NCBI RefSeq assembly: GCF_022352215.1
Contig: NZ_JAKRWF010000001.1
Span: 1 to 64,000 of the forward strand
Length of the DNA: 64,000 bases
Direction: 5' to 3'
Origin: Flavihumibacter cheonanensis
GTDB lineage: Bacteria > Bacteroidota > Bacteroidia > Chitinophagales > Chitinophagaceae
This document shows, in pieces, positions 52,494-61,915 of this stretch. Position numbers and translations under genes: made by a program. Position 1 is the stretch's first letter. Each line of letters starts with the position of its first letter. A model generated the notes under the pieces. That model was not told the origin of the DNA, did not search any database, and worked only from the letters and a program-made list of their open reading frames with translations.

Positions 52494-53216
52494 ATGAAAA
52501 AAATTTTAATGGCTGCTTTGATTTTCAGCCTCGGATTCTCCGCCTGCATGTTTAATACCGGAAAAAAAGTAAGGGGAGATGGAAATAGTACCAGTTCCAA
52601 TCGTACGCCTGGTACCTTCACAGCAGTTGAGCAAAAAGGATCTTTTGATGTGGAATTGCTGGTAGGTGATCAACATGCTGTGATGCTGGAAGGTGAGGAG
52701 AATATCATCTCGAAAATTGAAACCTATATAGATGGCTCTACGCTGAAGATTCAGACTGAAGATGGGTTTGATTTGCGTCCTACCCGGGATGTCCGGATTA
52801 AAGTAACTGCACCTTCCTATAAGAAAGTGTACTCCTATGGTTCAGGTAACATTGTTTCTAATTCTATGGTGAAAAATGATGAGCCTATTGAAGTGGGAAC
52901 CAAAGGCAGTGGGGATATCAAAATGGAAATCACAGCACCTGAAGTAACTGCCTCCATTTATGGTAGCGGAAATGTTACCCTGAAAGGAGAAACCAGGAAA
53001 GTGACCCTGGAATGTACTGGTAGTGGAGACCTAAATGCAGTTGACCTGCTTTCTGAAGAAGCCAATGTGGATATTAAGGGAAGTGGCAATGCCAGTGTTA
53101 ATTCCAGCAAAAGCCTGCAGGTGGATGTAAAGGGAAGTGGCGATGTTCGTTACAAAGGAAATCCTTCCATTCGCTCCGATATCCATGGAAGCGGGAATAT
53201 TAAAAAACTGGATTAA
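52494..53216 (+). CDS. GIN-domain (DUF2807) lipoprotein
   Basis: A lipoprotein signal (LIFSLGFSAC) is followed by a beta-helix-like GIN domain: seven GSG turns with alternating partners (GSGNIVS, GSGDIKM, GSGNVTL, GSGDLNA, GSGNASV, GSGDVRY, GSGNIKK) at regular spacing. DUF2807 proteins are common exported proteins in Bacteroidota with unknown function. ATG 52494 is used because the 18-base longer frame adds no signal-like sequence. It ends 3 bp from the convergent YwqK-like gene. Confidence 0.88.
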   Translation: MKKILMAALIFSLGFSACMFNTGKKVRGDGNSTSSNRTPGTFTAVEQKGSFDVELLVGDQHAVMLEGEENIISKIETYIDGSTLKIQTEDGFDLRPTRDVRIKVTAPSYKKVYSYGSGNIVSNSMVKNDEPIEVGTKGSGDIKMEITAPEVTASIYGSGNVTLKGETRKVTLECTGSGDLNAVDLLSEEANVDIKGSGNASVNSSKSLQVDVKGSGDVRYKGNPSIRSDIHGSGNIKKLD

Positions 53217-53219
53217 TCC

Positions 53220-53990
53220 TTATTTATCATAAAACTGTTGGTGTACCAATTTGCCATTGCGATCATAGGTAGCCAGTGAACGGATGCGGCCCTGGGGATC
53301 ATAATAAGACCAGGTGCCGCTTCTTTTTCCATGTGTATAGGAGCCGGAAGCGCGCAATAAACCTTTGCTCAGCCAGTGCTCCCAATGCCCTTCACGTAAT
53401 CCATTTCTGAAGTATCCGGAGTCTTTGGGTGTTCCATTTGGAAAATAATTCATGTACAGCCCATGGTGCAGGCATTCCTTGAATGGGGGCATATAAGCAT
53501 TATCACCCGCCTGCTCATTCAGCTGCACACTTGCCAGCACCAGGCTGTCGATGGGTACGGGAGGCAGCTCTTCATGTCGTTTTCCATACAGATGCCAGAA
53601 AGATTGAATCGGGGAGCTTGCCTGTGTGAGCGCATTTCGATCCTTCTGGGCTTGCTGGGCCAATGGCAGCAGCACATGTTTGGGATGTTTTTTTATTTCC
53701 TGCTTTACGCGTTGCAGTTTGGTGGCACTGTAGGTTCTGATAAATCTCGGTTGTCCATTACTGTACCAGCCTTTCCATTCTCCATCCGGAATCCCCATTA
53801 CGAAATTGCCTTTGTCCCGGAGTTGAGCCGAATCAAACCAGCTCTGGTACAAACCATGAGGCAATTTTCGTTTATAGCTGACCGTGAAACGATACCCGTT
53901 TGAAGCAGCATTTCCATCCTGTTCGCCAGACCATAACAGTGCAGTGCCAGTCCCGATAAGTATCAGCCAGGTATAGAGTAATTGTTTCAT
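53220..53990 (-). CDS. Exported YwqK/MORN-repeat-like protein
   Basis: The 256-residue product has an N-terminal hydrophobic segment (LLYTWLILIGTGTALLW) and then repeats with G.W..WY.NGQ pattern (DGEWKGWYSNGQP, HGLYMNYFPNGTP, REGHWEHWLSKG, RSGTWSYYDPQGR), the MORN-type motif of YwqK proteins often labelled antitoxin. No toxin gene lies beside it, and the export signal makes an antitoxin role unlikely. ATG 53990 is chosen; the earlier frame start is non-conserved. Confidence 0.7.
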   Translation of the reverse strand: MKQLLYTWLILIGTGTALLWSGEQDGNAASNGYRFTVSYKRKLPHGLYQSWFDSAQLRDKGNFVMGIPDGEWKGWYSNGQPRFIRTYSATKLQRVKQEIKKHPKHVLLPLAQQAQKDRNALTQASSPIQSFWHLYGKRHEELPPVPIDSLVLASVQLNEQAGDNAYMPPFKECLHHGLYMNYFPNGTPKDSGYFRNGLREGHWEHWLSKGLLRASGSYTHGKRSGTWSYYDPQGRIRSLATYDRNGKLVHQQFYDK

Positions 53991-54068
53991 GGATGCAAGT
54001 ACTTGTTCAGGCACAAGGTAACAAGCCGATGGTTATCTGGTTCAGGCCTCATTATATTCTAATCTTTC

Positions 54069-55799
54069 TTAGCGTAATAACCGGTACACGGGATAGCGGT
54101 TATGACCAGGTTCGTAATAGGGAGAATTTTTAAAAATGAAATCCAGTTGCTGACCGGCTGATTTGGCAAAACTGGTATCGGTTGCCTTTTTGTCTTCGAG
54201 TGCTTTTTGCAGTTCAGGATGTTCTTTCAGGTATTTTTCTGCTGTGTCTTCGAATACATAGGAGCTGTACCCCTCTTTTTGTCCGAGTATGGGATCGAAA
54301 AAATTCCAGGTAAAATAGGAGTCCATTCCCTGTGGCTCTAATACTTCTACCAAAAACCGATTGGCCCGTTGGTTGAGAGGAATGTACCAGTCGCCTTTGC
54401 GAAATTGAATTTTTCCCTTGTGTGTGCTAACCTTCACATTGCTATTCAGGTGATGGCCTTCAAAAGCCCTGGCCGATGGGGAGTACTGCTCAATTTTATA
54501 ATATTCCACTTCTATGGTGGTATCTTTTGCCAGGGGGATCATCGTTACCCGGTTGAGCTGCAGAAGTTCTGCTACTTTCCACCAACCCTGCGGCAGGATA
54601 TAGGCTGTTGGTTTGGATATTTTTTCTGCCACCTCATACTGATTAAAGAAGCGGATGGTTTTCTCGAAAGGTTTGCTGCGATCATAATAGAGGCGGGGTA
54701 AGCCGGATATGCCACTTGGTTTTCTCCCTGCCTCGTATCCTTTGAATACAAGGTCGCTCCATTTGTCACGATTCAATTTCCACTGCAAAGCAAATTGATC
54801 TACCTGCTTTTGCTGTTCAAAACTTTGGCGGATCAGCGACTTGATGGTGCTAGCATTTTCAGACACGAAACTTACAAAGGATTCCATCAGGGCATAAGTT
54901 GCATCCACCCGTTGCGGATAGGGTTTGAGCATATGGGTTTCGGGAACAAACGCAAAGCAGTTCCACAGGCTCGCATAACCGCTGGAATAACGGGGGCCCT
55001 CCAGAAATTCCGGCCAGCCGGATTCAGGTGTATCACTAAAGGCATTTACATAGGGGATCAGGTCATAACCGCGCTTTTTCATGAGACTGTATAATCCGGG
55101 TTCAAACTGTTTGTTCATAAACTCGCCCATTGGTCCTCCCAGCTTATTGTGCTGGGAAGCGATCAGGGTCATGATATGTTGATAATCCGCGCCATTAGAG
55201 ACATGATTATCAATGAAAACATCCGGCTGGAGATAATGAAAAATCTGAACAAAGCTGCGGGCTTCCCGGGAGTCATTTTTTATAAAATCGCGGTTCAGGT
55301 CGTAGTTCTGGGAGTTGCCCCTGGAGCCAAAGGCAGCCGGACCATTCTGATCCACCCGGTAATAAGGAGAGCGGTTCAGGGCTCCTCCAATATTGTAAAC
55401 CGGAACAATAGCCAGGGCCACATTATTGGGGATTTTCTTTTTAGCCTGGATCAGGTCGCGCAGCCAAAGCATGCTGGCATCAATTCCATCTGGTTCACCG
55501 GGATGAATACCATTGAGAATAAACAATACCACTTTTTGCTGGCGGTGCCATAGAACCGGGTCAGCTGTTCCATCGTTGGAATAAAGTGCCAGATGCAGGG
55601 GATGACCGGCATCTGTAGGTCCCATGGTTTTCAAGGTCAGGCGACTTGATTGCTTATCCAGTTGCTGGTAATAGCGAATCACTTCCGGGTAGGTGGAAGT
55701 TTCTGCTCCCTGGGTTCGTTCATAAGGGGTAGGAGCTAGCTGTGCCTGGCTTTGACTGCAATAAAAAAGAAGGACCAGTAAGATGCGGGAAGCTTTCAT
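54069..55799 (-). CDS. M14-family zinc carboxypeptidase
   Basis: After a signal peptide (RILLVLLFYCSQSQA) the 576-residue protein has the zinc ligands HPGEPDG (His, Glu) and, further on, FIDNHVSNGADYQH (His), then the probable catalytic Glu in FVPETHMLKPYPQR. It has an additional C-terminal domain of about 200 residues. It would act on peptides in the periplasm or outside. It is a single gene on the minus strand with the rpsT terminator upstream. Confidence 0.9.
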   Translation of the reverse strand: MKASRILLVLLFYCSQSQAQLAPTPYERTQGAETSTYPEVIRYYQQLDKQSSRLTLKTMGPTDAGHPLHLALYSNDGTADPVLWHRQQKVVLFILNGIHPGEPDGIDASMLWLRDLIQAKKKIPNNVALAIVPVYNIGGALNRSPYYRVDQNGPAAFGSRGNSQNYDLNRDFIKNDSREARSFVQIFHYLQPDVFIDNHVSNGADYQHIMTLIASQHNKLGGPMGEFMNKQFEPGLYSLMKKRGYDLIPYVNAFSDTPESGWPEFLEGPRYSSGYASLWNCFAFVPETHMLKPYPQRVDATYALMESFVSFVSENASTIKSLIRQSFEQQKQVDQFALQWKLNRDKWSDLVFKGYEAGRKPSGISGLPRLYYDRSKPFEKTIRFFNQYEVAEKISKPTAYILPQGWWKVAELLQLNRVTMIPLAKDTTIEVEYYKIEQYSPSARAFEGHHLNSNVKVSTHKGKIQFRKGDWYIPLNQRANRFLVEVLEPQGMDSYFTWNFFDPILGQKEGYSSYVFEDTAEKYLKEHPELQKALEDKKATDTSFAKSAGQQLDFIFKNSPYYEPGHNRYPVYRLLR

Positions 55800-55828
55800 T
55801 TCCAGAGAATTAGGACGGGAAAATAAAC

Positions 55829-55857
55829 AAAAAAAGGTCCAGTCTGGTGACTGGACC
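55829..55857 (-). terminator. Rho-independent terminator of rpsT
   Basis: GGTCCAGTC and GACTGGACC form a perfect 9-bp stem with a 4-base loop, preceded on the + strand by seven A (55829-55835), so on the minus strand the hairpin is followed by seven T. It lies 36 bp past the rpsT stop and before the M14 gene. Confidence 0.9.
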
Positions 55858-55892
55858 CGTATTTAGGTCAGATAGATCGGGATTGAAATCGC

Positions 55893-56153
55893 TTATGCTG
55901 AAGCCACAGCGTTGGCACGCTTGGCGAGCTTGCTCTTCAGGTTGGCAGCCTTATTCTTGTGAATAATTCCACGCTTGGCCAGCTTGTCAATCATAGAGAT
56001 TACGTTCGGCATAGTTTCATCAACCGCTTTCTTTTCAGTAGTGGCTCTCAGATCACGAATTGCGTTACGGGTAGTCTTACCGTAGTAACGATTTCTTTCA
56101 CGGCGCTTGGCTGCCTGACGCACATCTTTTTTGGTTGCCTTATGATTAGCCAT
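55893..56153 (-). CDS. rpsT: 30S ribosomal protein S20
   Basis: The 86-residue basic protein starts [21 protein letters not shown], ends in the helical region [12 protein letters not shown], and has KSKLAKR-type basic patches, as S20 does. It binds 16S rRNA early in 30S assembly. A TACCTTTG promoter element lies upstream and a strong terminator downstream, so it is a single-gene unit. Confidence 0.97.
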   Translation of the reverse strand: MANHKATKKDVRQAAKRRERNRYYGKTTRNAIRDLRATTEKKAVDETMPNVISMIDKLAKRGIIHKNKAANLKSKLAKRANAVASA

Positions 56154-56172
56154 TCTTCTAAATTTTGGACGG

Positions 56173-56180
56173 CAAAGGTA
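56173..56180 (-). promoter_or_regulatory. Bacteroidota -7 element (TACCTTTG) for rpsT
   Basis: TACCTTTG on the minus strand fits TAnnTTTG exactly and ends 19 bases before the rpsT ATG at 56153, giving a short leader. The region upstream is an A/T run (CTAAAAAATAAAAATT), with no clear -33 TTTG. Confidence 0.5.
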
Positions 56181-56353
56181 ATGGGAAAACTAAATACTAA
56201 AAAATAAAAATTAAAAAAATTGATGGATATCCGAAAAACATCCCTTTTAACGTTTGTTAAACCGATTTGCAAATTACCGGTTTGAGTGCCTTTCTTCACT
56301 TCTTTTCCCGATATTTGCTGACCCATTTTTTACGCGTAAACAGGGCTATCCAT

Positions 56354-59113
56354 ATGAAGGATTTTTCGTATATAACCAATTCGTCTCCAGCCTTTATTGA
56401 ATCACTTTACCAGGATTTTGTAAAAGATCCGGCTTCGGTTGACCCCGAGCTTCGGAAGTTTTTTGAAGGTTTTGACTTTGCAGTAGAACAGGGCCATGTA
56501 AATGGAAAGGAACAGGCGGTAACAGGAGGCACTACTACTCCCGGATTACCTGCTGATCTGGATATCAAAAAGGAAATTGCGGCTTATCGCATGATCCTGG
56601 GGTACCGGAATAAGGGGCACCTGATTGCCAAAACCAACCCAATTCGGACACGCCGCGATCGCGGTGCCAACCTGGATCTGGGCTTTTTTGGTTTTACGGA
56701 GGCAGACCTGGACAAACAATTTTATGCTGGCAACCGGGTGGGGCTTGGTACAACTACCTTGCGGAATATCCTGGCTCATCTCGAAAAATCCTATGCGTCT
56801 AAAGTTGGTATTGAATTCAAATACATCAGCGACCAGGGTAAGGTTGACTTCCTGACCAATGCAATGGAAAAGGATTTTCACAAACCCCTGACGGTAAAGC
56901 AGGAAGAACGAATCCTGGAAAAACTCAACCAGGGTGTGATCTTCGAGAAATTCCTCCATACCAAATATATCGGGCAGAAACGCTTTTCACTGGAAGGAGG
57001 GGAAACTACCATCGCGGCCCTGGATGCCATTATTAATACCGCCGGTTCTTTAGGGGTTCAGGAAGTGGTAATCGGGATGGCACACCGCGGGCGTCTGAAT
57101 ATTCTCGCCAATATAATGGGTAAAACCTATGAACATATTTTCAGTGAGTTTGAAGGAACCGCAATGATGGACCAGACCATGGGTAGTGGAGATGTTAAAT
57201 ACCATATGGGATACAGTTCCGATGTGCAAACACCCGATGGCAAAACAGTGCACCTTAAACTGGCACCCAATCCTTCCCACCTCGAAGCTGTTGATCCGGT
57301 TGTAGTAGGATTTGCCCGCGCTAAAGCAGACGTATTATATGGAAGTGAGTACGATAAAATTCTTCCGATCTTAATTCATGGTGATGCTTCCATAGCCGGA
57401 CAAGGAATCGTATATGAAGTATTGCAGATGAGCAAACTGGAAGGTTATAATACCGGTGGCACTATCCATTTTGTAATTAATAACCAGATTGGTTTTACTA
57501 CTGATTTTGATGAGGCAAGAAGTTCGGATTACTGTACTTCTCTGGCTGCAACTGTGCAGGCACCGGTACTTCACGTAAATGGTGATGATGCGGAAGCTGT
57601 AGTGAAATGTGTGGAAATTGCGACCCGTTATCGCCAGCAGTTCAACCAGGATATCTTCATTGATATGGTTTGTTATCGCAAGCATGGCCACAATGAAGGA
57701 GATGATCCGAAATTCACGCAACCTGGTTTATATGCCTTAATTGATAAACATCCGAATCCCCGTGAAGTATATGTTTCACATCTGCTGGAAAATGGAGATA
57801 CAGATGCAAGGCAGATGGCCCAGGAAATGGAAAAGAAATTCTGGACTGATCTGCAGGATCGCCTGGATGAAGTGAAACAAAATCCGCTGCCTTATAAATA
57901 TCAGTTACCTGAAAAGGCCTGGAGAAGTTTACGTCGTGCTACCGATGAAGATTTTCATGCATCACCTGTTACAGCCATCAGCAGTGCGGAATTTGATTTG
58001 TTATTTGAACAGTTAATGCAATGGCCTGATGATTTTAAGCCACTTAAGAAAGTGGATAAGATCATCCAGGACAAAGTGAAACTATTCCAGGAAGAAGGAA
58101 AAATAGATTGGGCTACGGGTGAATTGCTCGCTTATGCATCCCTGTTATTACAGGGACATGATGTGCGGATGAGTGGCCAGGATGTGAGAAGGGGAACTTT
58201 CAGCCATCGACATGCAGTATTGAGAGATGAAGAAACGAATAAGGCCTATAATCGCTTGAGTAGAATTCCTGGTGCAAATGGACAATTCCGGATCTTTAAC
58301 TCCCTGCTGAGTGAATATGGCGTATTGGGTTTTGAGTATGGATATGCGATGGCAAATCCGCTTAGCCTGGTTATCTGGGAAGCACAGTTTGGAGATTTCT
58401 GTAACGGTGCTCAAACCATGATTGATCAGTTCATCGCAGCCGGTGAACAGAAATGGAACCGCATGAATGGGGTAGTATTGTTATTGCCGCATGGATACGA
58501 AGGACAGGGACCAGAGCATAGTTCTGCGCGGATGGAACGCTTCCTGCAGATGTGTGCAGAGTTGAACATGGTGATTACTAATATTACTACTGCTTCCAAC
58601 TTCTTCCATGCATTGAGAAGACAGATTGCCTGGCCTTTCCGTAAACCAATGATCAATTTCTCTCCAAAAGCAAACCTGCGGTTGCCGGATACCTATTCAA
58701 CTAAAGCCGATTTCACTACAGGCTCCTTCAGGGAAGTAATTGATGATGCAACAGTTGAAAATGCAGGTGCTATTCGAAAAGTATTGTTCTGCAGCGGTAA
58801 AGTGTATTTTGATCTGGCTGCCAAAAAGCAAAAGGAAGGAGTGAAAGACGTAGCGTTGGTTCGGGTAGAACAATTATATCCGCTGCCTCAAAAACAATTG
58901 GATGAATTGTATCAGAAGTACAATAAAGCAACCTGGTTCTGGGTGCAGGAAGAACCATTGAATATGGGAGCGGCTTCCTTCCTTAAAATGAACCTGGCTA
59001 CCATTAATTTTGGAGTGATCAGTCGCCAGCCAAGTGCATCTACCGCTACCGGTTATGCGAAAGTGCATGCACAGGAACAGGCGGAGATTATTGAAACAGC
59101 TTTCACGATATAA
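56354..59113 (+). CDS. sucA: 2-oxoglutarate dehydrogenase E1 component
   Basis: The 919-residue protein opens with MKDFSYITNSSPAFIESLY, the N-terminal E1o helix, and has the thiamine-diphosphate and substrate blocks GMAHRGRLNILAN, GSGDVKYHMGY, IHGDASIAGQGIVYE, and the later region GYEGQGPEHSSARMERFLQ, ending TAFTI. It decarboxylates 2-oxoglutarate in the TCA cycle. The frame is open further upstream but ATG 56354 begins the conserved part. It is followed after 40 bp by sucB in the same direction. Confidence 0.97.
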   Translation: MKDFSYITNSSPAFIESLYQDFVKDPASVDPELRKFFEGFDFAVEQGHVNGKEQAVTGGTTTPGLPADLDIKKEIAAYRMILGYRNKGHLIAKTNPIRTRRDRGANLDLGFFGFTEADLDKQFYAGNRVGLGTTTLRNILAHLEKSYASKVGIEFKYISDQGKVDFLTNAMEKDFHKPLTVKQEERILEKLNQGVIFEKFLHTKYIGQKRFSLEGGETTIAALDAIINTAGSLGVQEVVIGMAHRGRLNILANIMGKTYEHIFSEFEGTAMMDQTMGSGDVKYHMGYSSDVQTPDGKTVHLKLAPNPSHLEAVDPVVVGFARAKADVLYGSEYDKILPILIHGDASIAGQGIVYEVLQMSKLEGYNTGGTIHFVINNQIGFTTDFDEARSSDYCTSLAATVQAPVLHVNGDDAEAVVKCVEIATRYRQQFNQDIFIDMVCYRKHGHNEGDDPKFTQPGLYALIDKHPNPREVYVSHLLENGDTDARQMAQEMEKKFWTDLQDRLDEVKQNPLPYKYQLPEKAWRSLRRATDEDFHASPVTAISSAEFDLLFEQLMQWPDDFKPLKKVDKIIQDKVKLFQEEGKIDWATGELLAYASLLLQGHDVRMSGQDVRRGTFSHRHAVLRDEETNKAYNRLSRIPGANGQFRIFNSLLSEYGVLGFEYGYAMANPLSLVIWEAQFGDFCNGAQTMIDQFIAAGEQKWNRMNGVVLLLPHGYEGQGPEHSSARMERFLQMCAELNMVITNITTASNFFHALRRQIAWPFRKPMINFSPKANLRLPDTYSTKADFTTGSFREVIDDATVENAGAIRKVLFCSGKVYFDLAAKKQKEGVKDVALVRVEQLYPLPQKQLDELYQKYNKATWFWVQEEPLNMGAASFLKMNLATINFGVISRQPSASTATGYAKVHAQEQAEIIETAFTI

Positions 59114-59153
59114 AGAACTGAGCGCATAATACATATACTTTGAATTTTGATTT

Positions 59154-60704
59154 ATGATAGATATAAAAGTTCCGACAGTTGGGGAATCCATAACAGAAGT
59201 AACGCTTATCAAGTGGTTGAAACCAAATGGAAGTTATGTTCACCGGGATGAGGTAATTGCTGAACTGGAAAGTGAAAAAGCAACCTTTGAACTAAATGCC
59301 GAACAGGCAGGTATCCTGGTTACCAAAGCAGCGGAAGGAGATACCATCAAAATTGGAGACGTGGTTGCATCCATCGATGAAACTGCTGTAGCGCCTGCGG
59401 GTAATGCCCCTGCAGCAAAAGCAGAAGAGCCCGCGAAAGCAGCTGCAGCACCTGTTGAAGCTGCTCCTGCAAAAGCTGTTGGAAAAGGTATCATTGAAAT
59501 GAAAGTGCCAACTGTTGGCGAATCTATCACAGAAGTGACACTGGTTAAGTGGCTGAAGAAAGAAGGTGATCTGGTTCAGCGCGATGAAGTTTTGTGTGAA
59601 CTGGAAAGTGAAAAAGCAACTTTTGAATTGAATGCGGAAGATGCCGGTCAACTTAGTCAGAAAGCCAAAGAAGGAGATGTAATCAAAATTGGAGATCCAA
59701 TCGCTTCCATTAATACGGATGTGGCTGTTCCTACTGCTGCACCACAGCCTGCTGCTACTGCAGTTAAACCTGAAGCAAAACCTGCTGCCACCAATGCACC
59801 GGTTACTACAGTTCCCAATGATGTAAAAGCAACTCCGGTTGCTGCAGCGATCATTGCTGATAAAAAAATTGATCCTAAATCAGTGCCTGCCAGCGGTAGC
59901 GGTGGTAAGATCCTGAAAAACGATGTGCTGGAAGCACTTAATAATCCGGGGCGTAAACCTGGTGCTGAACTCTTCACCCGTAATGAAAAGCGGGAAAAAA
60001 TGAGCAACCTGCGTAAGACGATTTCCCGCCGGCTGGTTGAGGCAAAGAATACAACCGCCATGCTTACCACTTTCAATGAAGTGGACATGGGGCCAGTTAT
60101 GGCGTTGAGAGCACAGTATAAAGACAAATTCAAGGAAAAGCATGGTGTGAACCTTGGCTTCATGAGCTTCTTTACCAAGGCAGTTTGTTTTGCCTTGCAG
60201 GAATGGCCTGCTGTGAACGCTTACATTGATGGAGACTCCATCGTGTATCATGATTATTGCGATATTTCCATTGCGGTTTCTGCACCAAAAGGTCTGGTAG
60301 TACCTGTTATCCGGAATGCAGAAAGTATGGGTATGGCTGATATCGAGAAAAAAGTTGTGGAGCTCGCAACCAAGGCGCGTGATAATAAACTGACCATTGA
60401 AGAAATGACTGGTGGTACGTTCACCATCACCAATGGAGGTGTGTTTGGTTCTCTTATGAGTACTCCTATCATCAATATTCCGCAGTCCGCTATTCTGGGT
60501 ATGCATAAGATTGAAGATCGGCCCATGGCAGTGAACGGGCAGGTGGTAATCAAGCCAATGATGTACCTGGCACTCAGTTACGACCACCGTATTATTGATG
60601 GTCGTGAATCTGTTGGGTTCCTGGTTCGGGTGAAAGAATTGCTAGAAAAACCTGAACAACTGCTGTTCGGTAAGGATCCTGTCAAGACCTTGCTGGAACT
60701 CTGA
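59154..60704 (+). CDS. sucB: Dihydrolipoyl succinyltransferase (E2) with two lipoyl domains
   Basis: The 516-residue protein has two lipoyl domains, about residues 1-78 and 116-194, each with the lipoylated Lys in [13 protein letters not shown] (Lys42 and Lys154), joined by Ala/Pro-rich linkers; then a peripheral-subunit-binding domain ([15 protein letters not shown]) and the catalytic domain, with the active His in [14 protein letters not shown]. Typical 2-oxoglutarate E2 has only one lipoyl domain. The two copies are also very alike in DNA. The next gene begins on the shared A of its TGA stop. Confidence 0.94.
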   Translation: MIDIKVPTVGESITEVTLIKWLKPNGSYVHRDEVIAELESEKATFELNAEQAGILVTKAAEGDTIKIGDVVASIDETAVAPAGNAPAAKAEEPAKAAAAPVEAAPAKAVGKGIIEMKVPTVGESITEVTLVKWLKKEGDLVQRDEVLCELESEKATFELNAEDAGQLSQKAKEGDVIKIGDPIASINTDVAVPTAAPQPAATAVKPEAKPAATNAPVTTVPNDVKATPVAAAIIADKKIDPKSVPASGSGGKILKNDVLEALNNPGRKPGAELFTRNEKREKMSNLRKTISRRLVEAKNTTAMLTTFNEVDMGPVMALRAQYKDKFKEKHGVNLGFMSFFTKAVCFALQEWPAVNAYIDGDSIVYHDYCDISIAVSAPKGLVVPVIRNAESMGMADIEKKVVELATKARDNKLTIEEMTGGTFTITNGGVFGSLMSTPIINIPQSAILGMHKIEDRPMAVNGQVVIKPMMYLALSYDHRIIDGRESVGFLVRVKELLEKPEQLLFGKDPVKTLLEL

Positions 60705-61906
60705 TGTTTGCCCGTGCACATCTGGTAGTTGCATTGCAACTGGTTCAGGGCTATACTGGTCATATTCCTTTTGTACATCATCTCAAACAGTATTTTTCAA
60801 CGCATAAAAAACATGGCTCGCGCGATCGTAAACAGATCGCGCAGCTTTGTTATTGCTGGTTCCGGTTGGGTCATGCGTTCAAAAACCTGGAGCCGGTTGA
60901 CCGGATGATAGCCGGACTCTTTTTGTGTTCAAAAGAACCCAATGGATTGCTGCAGTCTTTGCATGAGGAATGGAATGAAAAAACAACGCTTTCGACAGAA
61001 GCCAAATTGGCATTGATTGATCCGGAAAACATTCTTTCTCTTGCTGTATTTGCTGCAGTGCTATTTCCTTTACAGTCTGAATTAAGTGCCGACATAGATG
61101 CCACTGCTTTTGCCTGTTCACATCTTGACCAACCTGATTTATTTATCCGTATTCGACCCGCCTACCTGGAATCGGTTCAGAAAAAACTGAATAAGGCCGG
61201 TGTTCCTTTTATTATGGAAACCAGTGATGGTTGCAGGCTTCCGAATGGATTTAAGGTGGAGGAATTGTTCTCTTTGAACCAGGAACTGGTGGTGCAGGAC
61301 CTGAATTCACAACGGGCAACTGGAATGGTGGAAGAAATCGCCATCAGTCTGCGTCAACAGGATGACCTGGCTATCTGGGATGCCTGTGCAGCAAGCGGCG
61401 GCAAATCCATTTTTGTGTTTGACCGGTTGCCGGGAGCCAGACTAACAGTATCCGACATACGTAGTTCTATTTTACAGAATTTATACCAGCGTTTCCGCCA
61501 GGCGGGACTCTATTCCTATAATGGCTTTGTAGCTGATTTATCGGATCCGGCCAAAGCAGGAGAGGAGTATAGGAAACTGGAACCACAACAGCTGATCATA
61601 GCTGATCTTCCCTGCACGGGTAGCGGTACCTGGAGCAGGACTCCGGAACAACTCTGTTTCTTTGAAGCAGGTGCTATTGAAAACTATGCTGCTTTACAGA
61701 AAAAAATCCTGGCCTCGCTCATTCCAAAACTGGCAGAAGGTGGTTACCTACTCTACATAACCTGTTCTGTTTTTAGTAAGGAAAATGAAGCGAATATCAA
61801 CTGGCTGCTGGAAACCTATCCGCTTCAATGTTTAAAAATGAAGACGCTGAATGGTTATTCGGAAAAGGCGGACTCGATGTTCGCGGCATTACTGCAAAAG
61901 TTGTAG
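60704..61906 (+). CDS. RsmB/NOP-type SAM-dependent RNA m5C methyltransferase
   Basis: The 400-residue protein has a long N-terminal helical region, then a Rossmann SAM domain with WDACAASGGKSIFVFD (motif I), ADLPCTGSGTWSRTPE (motif IV) and YITCSVFSKENEANI (motif VI, catalytic Cys). These are the features of rRNA (RsmB-like) m5C methyltransferases. The first base of the start codon is the last base of sucB's TGA, so it is translationally coupled, although the functions differ. Confidence 0.9.
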   Translation: MFARAHLVVALQLVQGYTGHIPFVHHLKQYFSTHKKHGSRDRKQIAQLCYCWFRLGHAFKNLEPVDRMIAGLFLCSKEPNGLLQSLHEEWNEKTTLSTEAKLALIDPENILSLAVFAAVLFPLQSELSADIDATAFACSHLDQPDLFIRIRPAYLESVQKKLNKAGVPFIMETSDGCRLPNGFKVEELFSLNQELVVQDLNSQRATGMVEEIAISLRQQDDLAIWDACAASGGKSIFVFDRLPGARLTVSDIRSSILQNLYQRFRQAGLYSYNGFVADLSDPAKAGEEYRKLEPQQLIIADLPCTGSGTWSRTPEQLCFFEAGAIENYAALQKKILASLIPKLAEGGYLLYITCSVFSKENEANINWLLETYPLQCLKMKTLNGYSEKADSMFAALLQKL

Positions 61907-61915
61907 GTTTATAGG

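Noticed and set aside
53220-53990. Toxin-antitoxin pair suggested by YwqK similarity
   Set aside because: Export signal is present and no toxin gene flanks it; neighbours are a GIN lipoprotein and a carboxypeptidase.
56267-56353. Upstream extension of sucA
   Set aside because: Contains no conserved E1o sequence; ATG 56354 begins the typical N-terminus.
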